Shown: in pieces, positions 27,381 through 37,232 of the stretch | How the letters are laid out: each line of letters begins with the position of its first letter | Position numbering within the stretch: the stretch's first letter is position 1 | Notes under the pieces: generated by a model | What the model saw: the letters and a program-made list of their open reading frames with translations, nothing else | What the model was told of the DNA's origin: nothing | Database searches by the model: none | DNA from: Rhodococcus ruber | GTDB lineage: Bacteria > Actinomycetota > Actinomycetes > Mycobacteriales > Mycobacteriaceae | Direction of reading: 5' to 3' | NCBI RefSeq assembly: GCF_027270735.1 | Contig: NZ_JAPWIJ010000003.1 | Coordinates: 434,001-498,000 of the forward strand | Length of the DNA: 64,000 bases | Translations under genes and position numbers: made by a program

Positions 27381-28642
27381 GTGGCCCCCACCCGTTGCGC
27401 AGCGCGCGCGCCGGACAGCGCACCGTCCTCGTGGAATCCCCAGCCGTGGTACGCCCCGGCGAATGCCACCGTGTCGGTGTCCAATTCGGGCAGGCGACGC
27501 TGCGCTGCCACGGATTCGGGGGTGTACTGCGGGTGCTCGTAGGTCATCTCGTCGAGCACCATGCTCGGGTCGATACGATCCGCTCCACCGAGCGTTACCA
27601 GCATCCTTCGATCGGTCTCGTCCAACCGCTGCAACCTCGTCAGGTCGTAGCTCACCAGCACCCGATCGGGTCTGGCGGTACAGGACGGGAGGTGGTAGTT
27701 CCACGAGGCCCGTGCCCTGGAGTTCTTCGGCAACACCGACGAGTCGGTGTGCAGTGCGGTGTGATTGACCGAGTAGGGCATCGCACCGAGAACGCTGTGC
27801 TCGAGCGCTGTCGGTTCCGCGAGCATCTTCAGCGCGGCACCGGGATGGACTGCAATCACGGCGGCGTCGAACGTGCGCAGGTCGTCGTGGCCGTCCCGGA
27901 TCTGCACGGAGTCCTGCGACCTGTAGACCGCACGCACCGGGCTGCCGAGCAACACCTCGTCGATGTGCGAGGCAACCCGACGAACGTATTCGATGGACCC
28001 GCCCGTGACGGTACGCCAGGTGGGAGATCCTGTGACGGTGAGCATTCCGTGGTGCTGAAGAAAGGAGAACAGGTAGCGAGCCGGGTAGGCGAGCGCAGTG
28101 TCCGGATCACACGACCACACCGCCGACACCAACGGCGTCATGAAGTGGGATTCGAAGTATGCCGAGAACGAGTGTTCGGCGAGAAAACGTCCGAGGGTGA
28201 TGTCGGAATCCGCGGAGTCGTCCCGGTCGAGCAGTTCGGTTGCCAGCCGATGAAAACGCTTGACATCGAGCAACATCGACACGAATCGCGGTTTCAACAC
28301 CGCCGTACGTTGCGCCAGGATTCCGCGCATGCCCTGGCCGCCCGAGTACTCGAGGCCGCACCCGTCACAGCGCACGGACATGCTCATGTCCGAATCCTGA
28401 GTAGGCACATCGAGTTCGTCGAACAGACGGAGCAGCGTCGGATACGTGCGGTCGTTGTGCACGATGAACCCGGTGTCGACGCCCACCGGACCGCCGGGGC
28501 CGTCGACATAGTGCGTGTCCGCGTGACCGCCGAGCCGAGAATCCGCCTCGTACAACGTCACCGACGAGTTCTTCGACAGTGCGTACGCGGCCGTCAGGCC
28601 GGCAATTCCGCTACCTACCACCACGACACGACGGCGCGTCAC
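27371..28642 (-). CDS. FAD-dependent amine-oxidase-like oxidoreductase (COG2907)
   Basis: A 423-residue flavoprotein. The FAD-binding Rossmann motif is VVVVGSGIAGLTAAYAL (GxGxxG, residues about 9-14) followed by YEADSRLGGHADT; FAGAYHGWGFHEDGALSGARA is the C-terminal FAD motif. Members of this family accompany CFA-type methyltransferases in many bacteria and have been implicated in desaturation or oxidation of methylated fatty acids in furan fatty acid synthesis. That function here is inference. It overlaps the hydrolase gene by 4 bases. Confidence 0.87.
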   Translation of the reverse strand: MTRRRVVVVGSGIAGLTAAYALSKNSSVTLYEADSRLGGHADTHYVDGPGGPVGVDTGFIVHNDRTYPTLLRLFDELDVPTQDSDMSMSVRCDGCGLEYSGGQGMRGILAQRTAVLKPRFVSMLLDVKRFHRLATELLDRDDSADSDITLGRFLAEHSFSAYFESHFMTPLVSAVWSCDPDTALAYPARYLFSFLQHHGMLTVTGSPTWRTVTGGSIEYVRRVASHIDEVLLGSPVRAVYRSQDSVQIRDGHDDLRTFDAAVIAVHPGAALKMLAEPTALEHSVLGAMPYSVNHTALHTDSSVLPKNSRARASWNYHLPSCTARPDRVLVSYDLTRLQRLDETDRRMLVTLGGADRIDPSMVLDEMTYEHPQYTPESVAAQRRLPELDTDTVAFAGAYHGWGFHEDGALSGARAAQRVGATWL

Positions 28643-29298
28643 GACTGAGTGCCCATGCAGTCGACCTGCGCATCGGCGGCGATACCGAGAACGAAGTCAC
28701 GCGTCGCCCTCGACCACAGCCGCGGATTGCGGAGCATGAAATGCCCACCCGGAACGGAAAGGTAGCGAGCGGACGCCCCGCGCGCCGCCGCACGTTCGGT
28801 CGCACGGCGCGAGGTTCTCGGATCGGTCCACTTGTCTGCAGTCCCGTGGACGACGAGCAACGCATGATGCGCGCCGAATCCGTCGGCCTCCACACCGTCC
28901 GGCCACCACGGGGCCAACGCGACGACGCCCACGATGGAAGGATCGTCGATCAGGGCAGCTGCCGTGCGGCCACCCATCGAATGGCCGACGACCACGACGT
29001 GAACGTCGGGATGCTCCGCGCGGATTCGATTCAGAGCCCACCTGGCATCCTCGACCGCAGTCCGTTCGGGTGCGTTCCAGCCACGGAACCTGTACTGCAG
29101 CTGTTGGACCGATATACCGCGTGCTCGGCCTGTGCGTCGAAGCATCCAGGTGAACGGCCACATGCGCAGGCCGGCCAGGTGCCACGGACGACTGCGTGCC
29201 CGGCTCACATCCTTACCTCCGCCGAGGACCAACACGACCAGTGCAGGGTCGGACACCCGCCTACCGGTGCGCAGTACTGGAGTCGGCTCGTTGCTCAT
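28639..29298 (-). CDS. Alpha/beta hydrolase
   Basis: A 219-residue alpha/beta-hydrolase with nucleophile elbow VVVGHSMGGRTAAALI (Ser in GHSMG), acid residue region LLVVHGTADKWTDPRTS and catalytic His in VPGGHFMLR. First gene of the lipid operon, 4-base overlap with the oxidoreductase. It may release or remodel acyl chains, for example as a lipase or thioesterase, but substrate is unknown. Confidence 0.85.
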   Translation of the reverse strand: MSNEPTPVLRTGRRVSDPALVVLVLGGGKDVSRARSRPWHLAGLRMWPFTWMLRRTGRARGISVQQLQYRFRGWNAPERTAVEDARWALNRIRAEHPDVHVVVVGHSMGGRTAAALIDDPSIVGVVALAPWWPDGVEADGFGAHHALLVVHGTADKWTDPRTSRRATERAAARGASARYLSVPGGHFMLRNPRLWSRATRDFVLGIAADAQVDCMGTQS

Positions 29299-29374
29299 GC
29301 CGGTTATTCGGCACCGAGGCCGCTTCGGGTGGGATCGGTTCGGACGGGCCGTTGTGACCTGTCCGACACAGAAA

Positions 29375-29415
29375 AGAAGACCGGGCCGAGAGTGTGTCTC
29401 TCGGCCCGGTCTTCT
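29375..29415 (-). terminator. tmRNA terminator
   Basis: AGAAGACCGGGCCGAGAG (29375-29392) pairs perfectly with CTCTCGGCCCGGTCTTCT (29398-29415), an 18-pair stem with a 5-base loop. On the minus strand it starts 5 bases beyond the tmRNA and is followed by TTTTC, a standard intrinsic terminator. Confidence 0.9.
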
Positions 29416-29419
29416 GCGG

Positions 29420-29787
29420 TGGAGCTGCCGGGAATCGAACCCGGGTCCTCTGCTGCATTGCCAGGGCTTCTCCGTGTGCAGTCCGCTATGTCTCTACTTG
29501 GATCTCCCGATCTCGCGAACAAGTCAGGATGACGATCCCAGCCACTGTTTGATGTTCCTCATCATCCCGCGGCCGGATGAATCGGTGAGCCCTCTAGCTG
29601 ATGCCAGTACCCGGACCGAGGGCAAGCCCGGACTGACAGACACGCAGTCGCTACTTAGGCAGCGAGTGCGTAGTCGCGCTGATTGGAATCGGCGCTTATA
29701 AGGTTGCGATGACGCTTACGGTGGTCTCTCGCCTGCACCGACACGCTTCCCCTGACTCAACATACAAAGTCGAAACCGTTCAGCCCC
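29420..29787 (-). ncRNA. ssrA: Transfer-messenger RNA
   Basis: The 5' end reads GGGGCTGAACGGTTTCGACT and the 3' end carries the tRNA-like GGTTCGATTCCCGGCAGCTCC, giving an alanine-tRNA-like acceptor. The resume codon and tag are encoded at 29655-29693: ADSNQRDYALAA then TAA. CCA is not encoded. It rescues stalled ribosomes together with SmpB, whose gene lies 2.4 kb away. About 368 nt, normal for one-piece tmRNA. Confidence 0.97.
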
Positions 29788-29852
29788 GTATGTTCCCGAA
29801 CACTGTGTCCGGGCTGTTCAGTGTAACGCCTCGCGTGGCCACATTCATCCCA

Positions 29853-31325
29853 TTAACTTCTCGCACGGCGATCCGTCGCGTGCGATGCGGCATCGGCGTC
29901 CACACGCTGCACCACCGTACGCAGCATTCGGCGCGCCACGACCAACCGTGCCGGCAGAGAGGCGTACCAGACTGCGCGACCGGCCAGCCCACGCGGGAAG
30001 AACACCAACCGCTGCTCGATCGTCGGCTGCTTCGCGGTTCCCCCCACCGTGAGGTCCAGCCACGCCTCGCCGGGAAGTCGAGTCGAGGACTTGAGCCGGG
30101 TGGTGTGTTCGGTGCCCGACGCCGATGCGTCGGGTCCGGTGGCGTCACGATGCCAGCCGGCGAGCACGTCTGCGTCGGCCAATCGTTCGAGTGCAGGACG
30201 GATCGCAGTCGACTTCGCTGTGCTTCGAGCGACCCTGGTGTCGGTGTAGACGACCTCGCCCGCCCACGCCGGATCCGAGGGCAGCGGATCCGAGGGTGCC
30301 GCGGTACCGGTGGCGTCGGTCCATCGCGTCTCCACTTCACCGTCGTCGATCTTCCGCAGGGCCAACCTCACGGAGTCGCGGTAGCCGGTCAGGCCGCCGT
30401 CCGGTCGAGGTACGACGGCGTCGATGTCCATCTCGTGCCCGACGGCGTCGTACTGCAGCGATTCGATGAGCGGCATCGCCAACCCGCGCGGAATGGGTGT
30501 CACCAACCCGATCCAGTGGCCGGCCAAACGCGGAGTCAACACCGGAAGCACAATGATCCGGCGCTGCCGCAGTCCCGCGACGTCGGCGTAGATGTTCATC
30601 ATCTCGCCGTACTGCATGACGTCCGGACCGCCGATGTCGAAGGTCCGGGATTCGGCGATCGGTGCGCGCGCAGCCTCGATGAGGTAATGCAACACATCGC
30701 GTACCGCGATCGGCTGGATCCGGTTGTGCACCCACCGCGGTGTGGTCATCACCGGCAGTCGGTTGGTCAGGTGGCGGATCATCTCGAACGACGCCGAACC
30801 CGATCCGATCACGACGCCGGCCTGCAGCACGACCGTAGGGACGCCCGACTCGATCAGAATGCGACCCACCTCGGCGCGGGACTTCAGGTGTGGGGACAAT
30901 TCTCCGGTCGGCGGATGCAAGCCGCCCAGGTAGACGATGCGGCCGACGCCGCACTCCGCCGCGACGGTGGCCACGTTCTCGGCGCTGTCGCGTTCGGTGT
31001 CGGCAAAATCGGAATGCCCGGCGGTGCCCATCGAGTGCACCAAGTAGTACATGACATCGACTCCGCTGAGCGCCTCCTTCAACGACTCCCGATCGCTCAG
31101 ATCGCCCTTGACGACTTCGACGTCCGCCGCCCACGGCACGTTGTCGAGCTTGCTGGGGGTGCGAGCCAGCACTCGGACCCGGTACCCCTCGTCGAGCAGA
31201 CGCGGTGCCAGACGCCCGCCCAGGTATCCCGTGGCACCGGTCACCAGAACGCGGGGAGGGCGTCCGTCGTCCTGAGCCACAGGGATGTCGGACGGCGAAT
31301 CGGAAGCTGTCATAAACGAGGTCAT
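29853..31325 (-). CDS. NAD(P)-binding SDR-type protein with DUF2867 domain
   Basis: A 490-residue protein. The N-terminal atypical short-chain dehydrogenase (NmrA-like) domain shows VLVTGATGYLGGRLAPRLL (dinucleotide loop) and VKGDLSDRESL. After about residue 310 comes a DUF2867-like domain ending in RLVFFPRGLAGRAVWY and a helical tail. Found widely in actinobacteria, often with lipid or quinone metabolism genes, function unproven. ATG at 31325 is preferred (GGGGG upstream); the DMT transporter stop lies 20 bases before it, so the two are probably cotranscribed. Confidence 0.82.
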   Translation of the reverse strand: MTSFMTASDSPSDIPVAQDDGRPPRVLVTGATGYLGGRLAPRLLDEGYRVRVLARTPSKLDNVPWAADVEVVKGDLSDRESLKEALSGVDVMYYLVHSMGTAGHSDFADTERDSAENVATVAAECGVGRIVYLGGLHPPTGELSPHLKSRAEVGRILIESGVPTVVLQAGVVIGSGSASFEMIRHLTNRLPVMTTPRWVHNRIQPIAVRDVLHYLIEAARAPIAESRTFDIGGPDVMQYGEMMNIYADVAGLRQRRIIVLPVLTPRLAGHWIGLVTPIPRGLAMPLIESLQYDAVGHEMDIDAVVPRPDGGLTGYRDSVRLALRKIDDGEVETRWTDATGTAAPSDPLPSDPAWAGEVVYTDTRVARSTAKSTAIRPALERLADADVLAGWHRDATGPDASASGTEHTTRLKSSTRLPGEAWLDLTVGGTAKQPTIEQRLVFFPRGLAGRAVWYASLPARLVVARRMLRTVVQRVDADAASHATDRRARS

Positions 31326-31344
31326 TACCCCCGAGCGGGCCAGT

Positions 31345-32211
31345 TCAACCTGCGAGGGCAATCATCGCGATCGCGCCGAGCGCCAACGCCATTCCGATCT
31401 TCTGCAGAGTACCGACTCTTTCGCCGAGCATCACCATGGCCAGCAATACCGTTGCTGCCGGATACAGCGAGGCGATGACGCTCACCAACGAGAGAAGACC
31501 GTCCTGATAGGCATAGATCAAGGCTGCGTTGGCGACCACGTCGAGCACGCTGACGAACGCCGCAAGTTTGAGCACGCTACCGTGCGGAGGCGAGAAGTGC
31601 CCGGAAGCCAGGGCTACGACCCAGACCACCGCGGTGGCCGACGCACGCGACGCCGCAAGCGGCCACAGTCCACTGCCATCGCCGATCTGATGTAGAAAAA
31701 TGAACGCGAAAGCGAACGTCACGCCCGAACCGACCGTCAACCAGGCCACGGCTCGGGTGAACTTCATCTCCCGACCGCCTGCCACTTCACCGGTCACCTC
31801 GTCCGGGGATTCCTTGCTGACCAGCACCACGGCCACCAGGGCGACGGCGATACCGACGAACGCGATGATGCCAGGACGCTCGCCCATCGACAGCCCGACC
31901 AGTACCGGGATACCGGCCACCAGGACGGCGGTGACGGGTGAGACCACGGCCATCGGTCCGGCGGCGAGGGCAAGGTAGAACCACCACACCGCAACTCCGC
32001 CTGCGACACCGGAGGCCAGCCCCCACAGCATCGCCGACAGTTCGATCGTGCCGCCGACGAACTGAGCTACGAGCAGAACGATCACCAGCGACAGCGGGTA
32101 GGACACGATGACCACCCGGAGGGCGGCGACCCGGCGGGATGCGACACCGCCGACGAAATCGCTCACCCCATAGCCGACGGCAGCTACCAGAGCGAGCAGA
32201 ACAGCGGTCAG
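31345..32211 (-). CDS. EamA/DMT-type membrane transporter (apparent CTG start)
   Basis: A 288-residue protein with about ten hydrophobic segments in two EamA repeats, predicted drug/metabolite transporter. The natural N-terminus [20 protein letters not shown] includes the first membrane helix, yet no ATG, GTG or TTG precedes it in frame before a stop. The CTG at 32211 overlaps the smpB stop (CTGA) and has GAAGGG 7 bases upstream, so it is the likely start. Beginning at the next GTG (32166) would delete half of helix 1. Substrate unknown. Confidence 0.78.
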   Translation of the reverse strand: MTAVLLALVAAVGYGVSDFVGGVASRRVAALRVVIVSYPLSLVIVLLVAQFVGGTIELSAMLWGLASGVAGGVAVWWFYLALAAGPMAVVSPVTAVLVAGIPVLVGLSMGERPGIIAFVGIAVALVAVVLVSKESPDEVTGEVAGGREMKFTRAVAWLTVGSGVTFAFAFIFLHQIGDGSGLWPLAASRASATAVVWVVALASGHFSPPHGSVLKLAAFVSVLDVVANAALIYAYQDGLLSLVSVIASLYPAATVLLAMVMLGERVGTLQKIGMALALGAIAMIALAG

Positions 32212-32681
32212 CGCATGCCCTTCACACGACGCCCCAGCTCACGAGTGACCTCGCGTTCGGCGGTGCGCTTGGCCAACGACTGTCGCTTGTCGTAATCCTG
32301 CTTGCCCTTGGCCAGCGCCAGTTCGACCTTGACCTTGCCGTCGGAGAAATACATCGACAACGGCACCAGCGTCAGGTTTCCCTCTTTGACCTTGCTTGCC
32401 AGGCGGTCGATCTCGCGACGGTGAAGGAGCAGTTTGCGGTTACGCCGCGGCGCATGGTTTGTCCAGCTACCGAGCGTGTATTCCGCGATGTGCAGTCCGC
32501 GTAGCCAGATCTCACCATCGTCGACAGTCGCGAAGGCGTCGACCAGCGAGGCCTTGCCGTCACGCAGACTCTTGACCTCGGTTCCGACGAGGGCAACTCC
32601 GGCCTCGAGGACGTCGAGTATGGAGTAGTTGTGCCGCGCCTTGCGATTGGTTGCGATGGCCTTGCGGCCCTTCTCTCTCAC
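32208..32681 (-). CDS. smpB: SsrA-binding protein
   Basis: A 157-residue RNA-binding protein that brings tmRNA to stalled ribosomes. Signatures: [34 protein letters not shown], and the basic tail [14 protein letters not shown] that enters the mRNA channel. Downstream of ftsE-ftsX, an order conserved in Mycobacteriales. tmRNA lies on the same strand 2.4 kb downstream. Confidence 0.96.
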   Translation of the reverse strand: MREKGRKAIATNRKARHNYSILDVLEAGVALVGTEVKSLRDGKASLVDAFATVDDGEIWLRGLHIAEYTLGSWTNHAPRRNRKLLLHRREIDRLASKVKEGNLTLVPLSMYFSDGKVKVELALAKGKQDYDKRQSLAKRTAEREVTRELGRRVKGMR

Positions 32682-32764
32682 TGCAGGGCCCTTTCTCGAG
32701 CGTTCGCCGGGTGGAGCGGTTCCACGGGCAACCGCTCCAGCATAGAACCGAACGGCAAGCGAAT

Positions 32765-33670
32765 TTATTCGCGCACGTACAGGCGCAGCGTGATGTACGC
32801 CGTCACCGCGGCCATGCCGACTCCCACCAGCGCCAGGAACGGCGAGACGAGGAGGACGTCGCTGTTCGAAATCCGGGCCAGAATGTTGGCCTGATACACA
32901 TCCGAGAGAACATCGTCGATGAACATGTTCTTTGCTGTGAACAGGCCCGCAATGGCGAGAGCAGATCCGATCAATGCCGCCACCACCGCCTCGAGCAGGA
33001 ACGGGAGCTGGGTGTACCAGCGAGTGGCACCGACCAACCGCATGATGCCGACCTCGGTTCGTCTGGTGAACGCGGCGATCTGAACCATGTTGGCAATCAA
33101 CAGGATTGCGGCGATCGCCTGCACAGTGGCGATGGCGAAAGCAGCGTTGCGCACGCCGTTGAGCACACTGAAAAGGCGCTCGACCAGGTCGCGCTGATTC
33201 AGCACGCTCTGCACGCCCGGTCGATTCTCGAAGTTGTCGTTGATCACCCCGAACCGTTCGGGATCACTCAGACGCACCTTGAACGACGCGGGAAAGCTGT
33301 CGGCGCTGACCAGTTCGGCCAATTCAGGCTGGTCCTTGAACACGCGCTCGGTGGCGTCCTTCACCGCGTCCTCACGGTTGAGGTACTGCACCGACACCAC
33401 CGACGGGGTGTTCTCCAGATCCGATCGCAGGGTGGCGCAGGTCTCCTGTGCGCAGTCGGCATCTGTTGCGGAGATGTCGTCCGTGAGAAAGATCTGCACT
33501 TCCACTCGGTCGAGGAAGATCTGCTGGGTCTTTCCCGCCATCTGCACCACGAGCAATCCACCGCCGAACAGGCCGAGGGAGATGGCGGTCGTCAAGATCA
33601 TGGCGATCGTCATGGTGATGTTGCGGCGAAGTCCGGTGAGGACCTCACTGAAGATGAAACTTGCGCGCAT
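32765..33670 (-). CDS. ftsX: Cell division protein FtsX
   Basis: A 301-residue polytopic membrane protein with one N-terminal helix, a large extracellular domain (about residues 45-170) and three C-terminal helices ([54 protein letters not shown]). With FtsE it forms an ABC-type mechanotransmitter activating peptidoglycan hydrolases at the septum. Cysteines in the extracellular domain (DADCAQETC) could form a disulfide. Located 63 bases after ftsE. Confidence 0.95.
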   Translation of the reverse strand: MRASFIFSEVLTGLRRNITMTIAMILTTAISLGLFGGGLLVVQMAGKTQQIFLDRVEVQIFLTDDISATDADCAQETCATLRSDLENTPSVVSVQYLNREDAVKDATERVFKDQPELAELVSADSFPASFKVRLSDPERFGVINDNFENRPGVQSVLNQRDLVERLFSVLNGVRNAAFAIATVQAIAAILLIANMVQIAAFTRRTEVGIMRLVGATRWYTQLPFLLEAVVAALIGSALAIAGLFTAKNMFIDDVLSDVYQANILARISNSDVLLVSPFLALVGVGMAAVTAYITLRLYVRE

Positions 33671-33733
33671 CGCGGAATCCGAGCCCTTCGATTCGTTCGG
33701 TCGAGAAGTCCGATAGGTCCTGGTCGGGTGTCG

Positions 33734-34423
33734 TCAGCGTCCGACGCCGTAGACCCCGCGGGCCTCGTCACGAACGACTCGTCCGTTGTCGAGTTCGACG
33801 ACGCGTCGGCGCATCGAATCGACGATGTGGTTGTCGTGGGTCGCCATCAGGACCGTGGTTCCGGTGCGGTTGATGCGCTCGAGCAACAGCATGATGTCCT
33901 GGCTGGTGTCCGGATCCAGGTTTCCGGTCGGCTCGTCCGCGAGCAGGACCAGCGGCCGATTGACGAAAGCCCGAGCGATGGCCACGCGCTGCTGTTCGCC
34001 ACCGGACAGCTCGTTCGGCAGCCGATCGGACTTGCCGCCGAGTCCCACCAGGTCGAGAACCTCGGGGACGGTGCGCTTGATCATCGAACGTGGCTTGCCG
34101 ATCACCTCGAGCGCAAACGCCACGTTTTCCACCACGGTCTTCTGTTGCAGTAGGCGGAAGTCCTGGAAGACGCAGCCCATGCTCTGCCGCAGTCGTGGGA
34201 CGCGTCTGGCCGCCAGCCGGTTGACGTGGAAGTCGGCGACATGGATGTCGCCGGAGGTGGGCGTCTCCTCCTTGAGGAGCAGCCGCATGAATGTCGATTT
34301 GCCCGAACCGGACGGGCCGATCAGGAACACGAACTCACCCTTGTCGATGGAGACCGTCACCTTGTCCAGGGCAGGCCTGGTGGAGGTCTTGTAGGACTTG
34401 GAGACATTCGAGGTGCTGATCAC
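33734..34423 (-). CDS. ftsE: Cell division ATP-binding protein FtsE
   Basis: A 229-residue ABC ATPase: Walker [19 protein letters not shown], signature [16 protein letters not shown], Walker [15 protein letters not shown] and switch His in [14 protein letters not shown]. It partners FtsX. GVYGVGR ends the protein. Start GTG at 34423. Confidence 0.96.
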   Translation of the reverse strand: MISTSNVSKSYKTSTRPALDKVTVSIDKGEFVFLIGPSGSGKSTFMRLLLKEETPTSGDIHVADFHVNRLAARRVPRLRQSMGCVFQDFRLLQQKTVVENVAFALEVIGKPRSMIKRTVPEVLDLVGLGGKSDRLPNELSGGEQQRVAIARAFVNRPLVLLADEPTGNLDPDTSQDIMLLLERINRTGTTVLMATHDNHIVDSMRRRVVELDNGRVVRDEARGVYGVGR

Positions 34424-34509
34424 GGGTCGCCAGTGTAGTCCTTACTCGCCGGTAACCGCCGGAACCGACCGAGTCCGGCGGCGAGTCCCGAGAGACGGTA
34501 AAGACGGAC

Positions 34510-34959
34510 TCAGCGCGCGGATGTCGGCGCAGGTTGGGTGGGTATGAGCGACTGAATTGCCGGTGGAATCGGCACGCCGAACGGTGCCGTCGTGGTGGTC
34601 GGCGGTGCGGTAGTCGTCGACGCCTGCTCACCGGACTGTTCGACGCTGCCCGACGGCTCCGCATCGGTGGTGGCCGTCGGTGTCGGCGAGGCCGTAGTTG
34701 TCGAGTATCGCGGCTCGGAGGTCTGCGGCTGGGTGTACGGGGTAGATGCATCCTGGTCTACGGCGACCGGGCCTTGCACGGGTTCGGCGTCTCGTGCTGC
34801 GATGTCGGCACTGACCTGACCGTAGAGCAATCCGGTGAGCACGAAGCAGACACCGAACGCCACCGTGGACGTCCGGACGCGGCCGTAGATCTTCGCCGGG
34901 ATGCGCCACTGCCGCCAATTTCGTTGCGAGCGTTCGGTTCCGGTGTCGGGTGTACTCAC
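34510..34959 (-). CDS. Single-pass membrane protein with proline/threonine-rich tail
   Basis: A 149-residue protein: cytoplasmic N-terminus, one membrane helix (AFGVCFVLTGLLYGQ) and an extracytoplasmic low-complexity tail rich in Thr, Pro, Ser and Ala (TTTAPPTTTTAPFGVP). The GTG at 34959 overlaps the MscS-like stop by 4 bases. It matches the position and character of Rv3103c of M. tuberculosis (from memory), whose function is unknown. The tail may span or bind the cell wall. Confidence 0.75.
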   Translation of the reverse strand: MSTPDTGTERSQRNWRQWRIPAKIYGRVRTSTVAFGVCFVLTGLLYGQVSADIAARDAEPVQGPVAVDQDASTPYTQPQTSEPRYSTTTASPTPTATTDAEPSGSVEQSGEQASTTTAPPTTTTAPFGVPIPPAIQSLIPTQPAPTSAR

Positions 34960-35855
34960 TGGTCTTCCGTCCGATCTCGCCCTGACGATTCGGGTGCGAC
35001 CCCGGCCGTACTGACGTCGGGCGCAACGTTGATGCCCTCGGGCTGCAGCGCAGCGGCCACTCTCACTCGAAGCTCTCGGCCCACCTGGAATTGCTTGCCC
35101 GGCAGCGTCCGCGCAACCAGGCGCACGTTGACCTGCCCCACCTCGATGCTCTCCACGCCCATCACGGTCGGCTCGTCGAGCAGGAGCGGCCGCAACCGCG
35201 TGTCGGCGAACGCGTCGCGGCCGACCGCACGCAGCAACGCGTTGACCTGGGTGAGATCTGCGGTACTCGGGACCGGAACATCGACGACGGCGCGCGCCCA
35301 ATCCTTCGACAGGTTGATCGCCTTGACGATCTGGCCGTTGGGGACGGTGATGACCTCGCCGTCGACGCTCCGCACCCGGGTTACCCGCAGCGTGACGTCC
35401 TCGACGGTGCCCTCGGCGTCCTCTGCCGACCCGTTCACAGCTATCTGCACGACGTCACCGAAGCCGTACTGACGCTCGGTGATGATGAAGAAGCCTGCCA
35501 AGATGTCCTGCACCACTCGCTGCGCGCCGAAGCCGAGCGCCGCACCGATGACCGTGGCGGGTGCCACGAGTCCGCCGACCCCGAACCCGAAGCGGCGAAG
35601 CACCTCGATGGTGACCAGGATGTAGATGAGAGTGACGGCAACCCAGGTGATGACCTGAGCCAGGGCATGGCGATGCTTCGCTGCCTCCGACCGCACCAGG
35701 GCGTCACTGTGCTGGTAATTCTGATCGATGCGGGCCGTGATCCGAGATCCGGTCCAGGTGACGAATCGCGCGGCCAGCAGACCACCCAGGATGTACAGGA
35801 CGATCCCGAGTGCACTGAGCTGGACGTCGAGCGTCGGTTGGTACCAGGGCCTCAT
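34956..35855 (-). CDS. MscS-type mechanosensitive channel family protein
   Basis: A 299-residue membrane protein with two to three transmembrane helices and the MscS core: FGVGGLVAPATVIGAALGFG, GAQRVVQDILAGFFIITERQ, YGFGDVVQI and VPNGQIVKAINLS. It would open at high membrane tension. ATG at 35855 is chosen conservatively; a TTG at 35918 would add 21 residues and overlap prfB by 25 bases. Located between prfB and the proline-rich protein, as in M. tuberculosis. Confidence 0.82.
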   Translation of the reverse strand: MRPWYQPTLDVQLSALGIVLYILGGLLAARFVTWTGSRITARIDQNYQHSDALVRSEAAKHRHALAQVITWVAVTLIYILVTIEVLRRFGFGVGGLVAPATVIGAALGFGAQRVVQDILAGFFIITERQYGFGDVVQIAVNGSAEDAEGTVEDVTLRVTRVRSVDGEVITVPNGQIVKAINLSKDWARAVVDVPVPSTADLTQVNALLRAVGRDAFADTRLRPLLLDEPTVMGVESIEVGQVNVRLVARTLPGKQFQVGRELRVRVAAALQPEGINVAPDVSTAGVAPESSGRDRTEDQ

Positions 35856-35893
35856 CGGATCGATGGAGTGGAGCCTGCGCAATGACCGGTCAT

Positions 35894-37006
35894 CTACTGC
35901 TCCCCTCGCATTCGCCAACGGATGCCCGATTCCAGGAATCCATCGATGTCTCCGTCGAGAACAGTAGACGGGTTGTTCACCTCGTACTCGGTACGCAGAT
36001 CTTTCACCATCTGGTATGGGTGCAGGACGTACGACCGCATCTGGTTGCCCCAGGAGCTACCCCCGTCACCCTTGAGCGCGTCCATCTCGGCGCGCTCTTC
36101 CTTGCGCTTGACCTCGAGGAGCTTGGCCTGCAGCACTCGCATGGCCGAAACCTTGTTCTGAAGCTGCGACTTCTCGTTCTGACAGGTCACCACGATGCCG
36201 GTGGGGATGTGCGTCAATCGAACGGCGGAGTCGGTGGTGTTGACGGACTGGCCGCCAGGTCCGGACGAGCGGTAGACGTCCACGCGAATGTCGTTCTCGG
36301 GGATCTCGATGTGATCGGTGGTCTCGACGACCGGGAGAACCTCTACCTCCGCAAAGGAGGTCTGTCGGCGGCCCTGGTTGTCGAACGGGCTGATTCGGAC
36401 GAGCCGATGCGTGCCTTGCTCGACCGACAACGTGCCGTATGTGTACGGAGCCTTCACCGCGAAGGTCGCACTCTTGATACCGGCCTCTTCGGCGTAGGAG
36501 GTGTCGTAGACCTCGACGCCGTAGCCGTGCTTCTCGGCCCAGCGGATGTACATGCGCATCAGCATCTCCGCCCAGTCGGCGGCATCGATTCCGCCGGCAC
36601 CGGAACGGATGTTGACCAACGCGTCACGGGCGTCGTACTCGCCGGACAACAGGGTTCGAACTTCCATGGCGGCGATGTCCTCCCGGAGTGATGCGCGCTC
36701 GGCATCGGCATCGGCAGTGGCCGACGCGGCTGCCTCACCTTCTTCGCCCTCGGCGAGCTCGTACAGAACAGGCATGTCCTCGAGGCGTTGACGAAGTTCC
36801 TCGACGCGTCGCAGTTCGGCCTGCGCGTGGGACAGCTGACTGGTCACCTGCTGCGCGTGTTCCTGGTCGTTCCACAGGTCCGGTGAGGCGGCCTGGTGTT
36901 CCAGCTCGTCGATACGTCGCCGCAGTTCCTCGACGTCGAGAACCGACTCGACAGTGGACAGAGTGGTGTCGAGCTCGGCCAGGTCTGCAGAAACGTCGGG
37001 ATGCAC
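35894..37006 (-). CDS. prfB: Peptide chain release factor 2
   Basis: A release factor of about 370 residues recognising UGA and UAA. The tripeptide anticodon SPF lies in [15 protein letters not shown], and the catalytic GGQ in [17 protein letters not shown]. No in-frame UGA and frameshift site near codon 25 is present, so the usual RF2 autoregulatory frameshift is absent, as in other actinobacteria. GTG 37006 gives [13 protein letters not shown]; a TTG nine bases upstream is also possible. Confidence 0.94.
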   Translation of the reverse strand: MHPDVSADLAELDTTLSTVESVLDVEELRRRIDELEHQAASPDLWNDQEHAQQVTSQLSHAQAELRRVEELRQRLEDMPVLYELAEGEEGEAAASATADADAERASLREDIAAMEVRTLLSGEYDARDALVNIRSGAGGIDAADWAEMLMRMYIRWAEKHGYGVEVYDTSYAEEAGIKSATFAVKAPYTYGTLSVEQGTHRLVRISPFDNQGRRQTSFAEVEVLPVVETTDHIEIPENDIRVDVYRSSGPGGQSVNTTDSAVRLTHIPTGIVVTCQNEKSQLQNKVSAMRVLQAKLLEVKRKEERAEMDALKGDGGSSWGNQMRSYVLHPYQMVKDLRTEYEVNNPSTVLDGDIDGFLESGIRWRMRGEQ

Positions 37007-37232
37007 GAGAGTCAAGGTTACCGGCACGCGAACCTTGGCCCGACCGCCCCCGAACCCCGACGGCACCGCCCCAGTCGAATGGGCACCGTCGTCGAGGGTT
37101 CGAACCGCGCTGATTTCAACTCTCGTCTGGTCACCGGGCGACTGCTAGTTTTCGGCTCATCGACATATTCGCATGTCGACATGCCTGTCACCGCCCGGTG
37201 TCGGCCACACCTGCAGTACACAGGAGCGTCGT

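Noticed and set aside
27344..28648. 434-codon plus-strand frame over the FAD oxidoreductase gene
   Set aside because: Mirror image of a gene with clear FAD motifs; no family features.
35894..37006. Programmed frameshift in prfB
   Set aside because: No internal UGA with CTT/SD-like stimulator; the coding frame is continuous.
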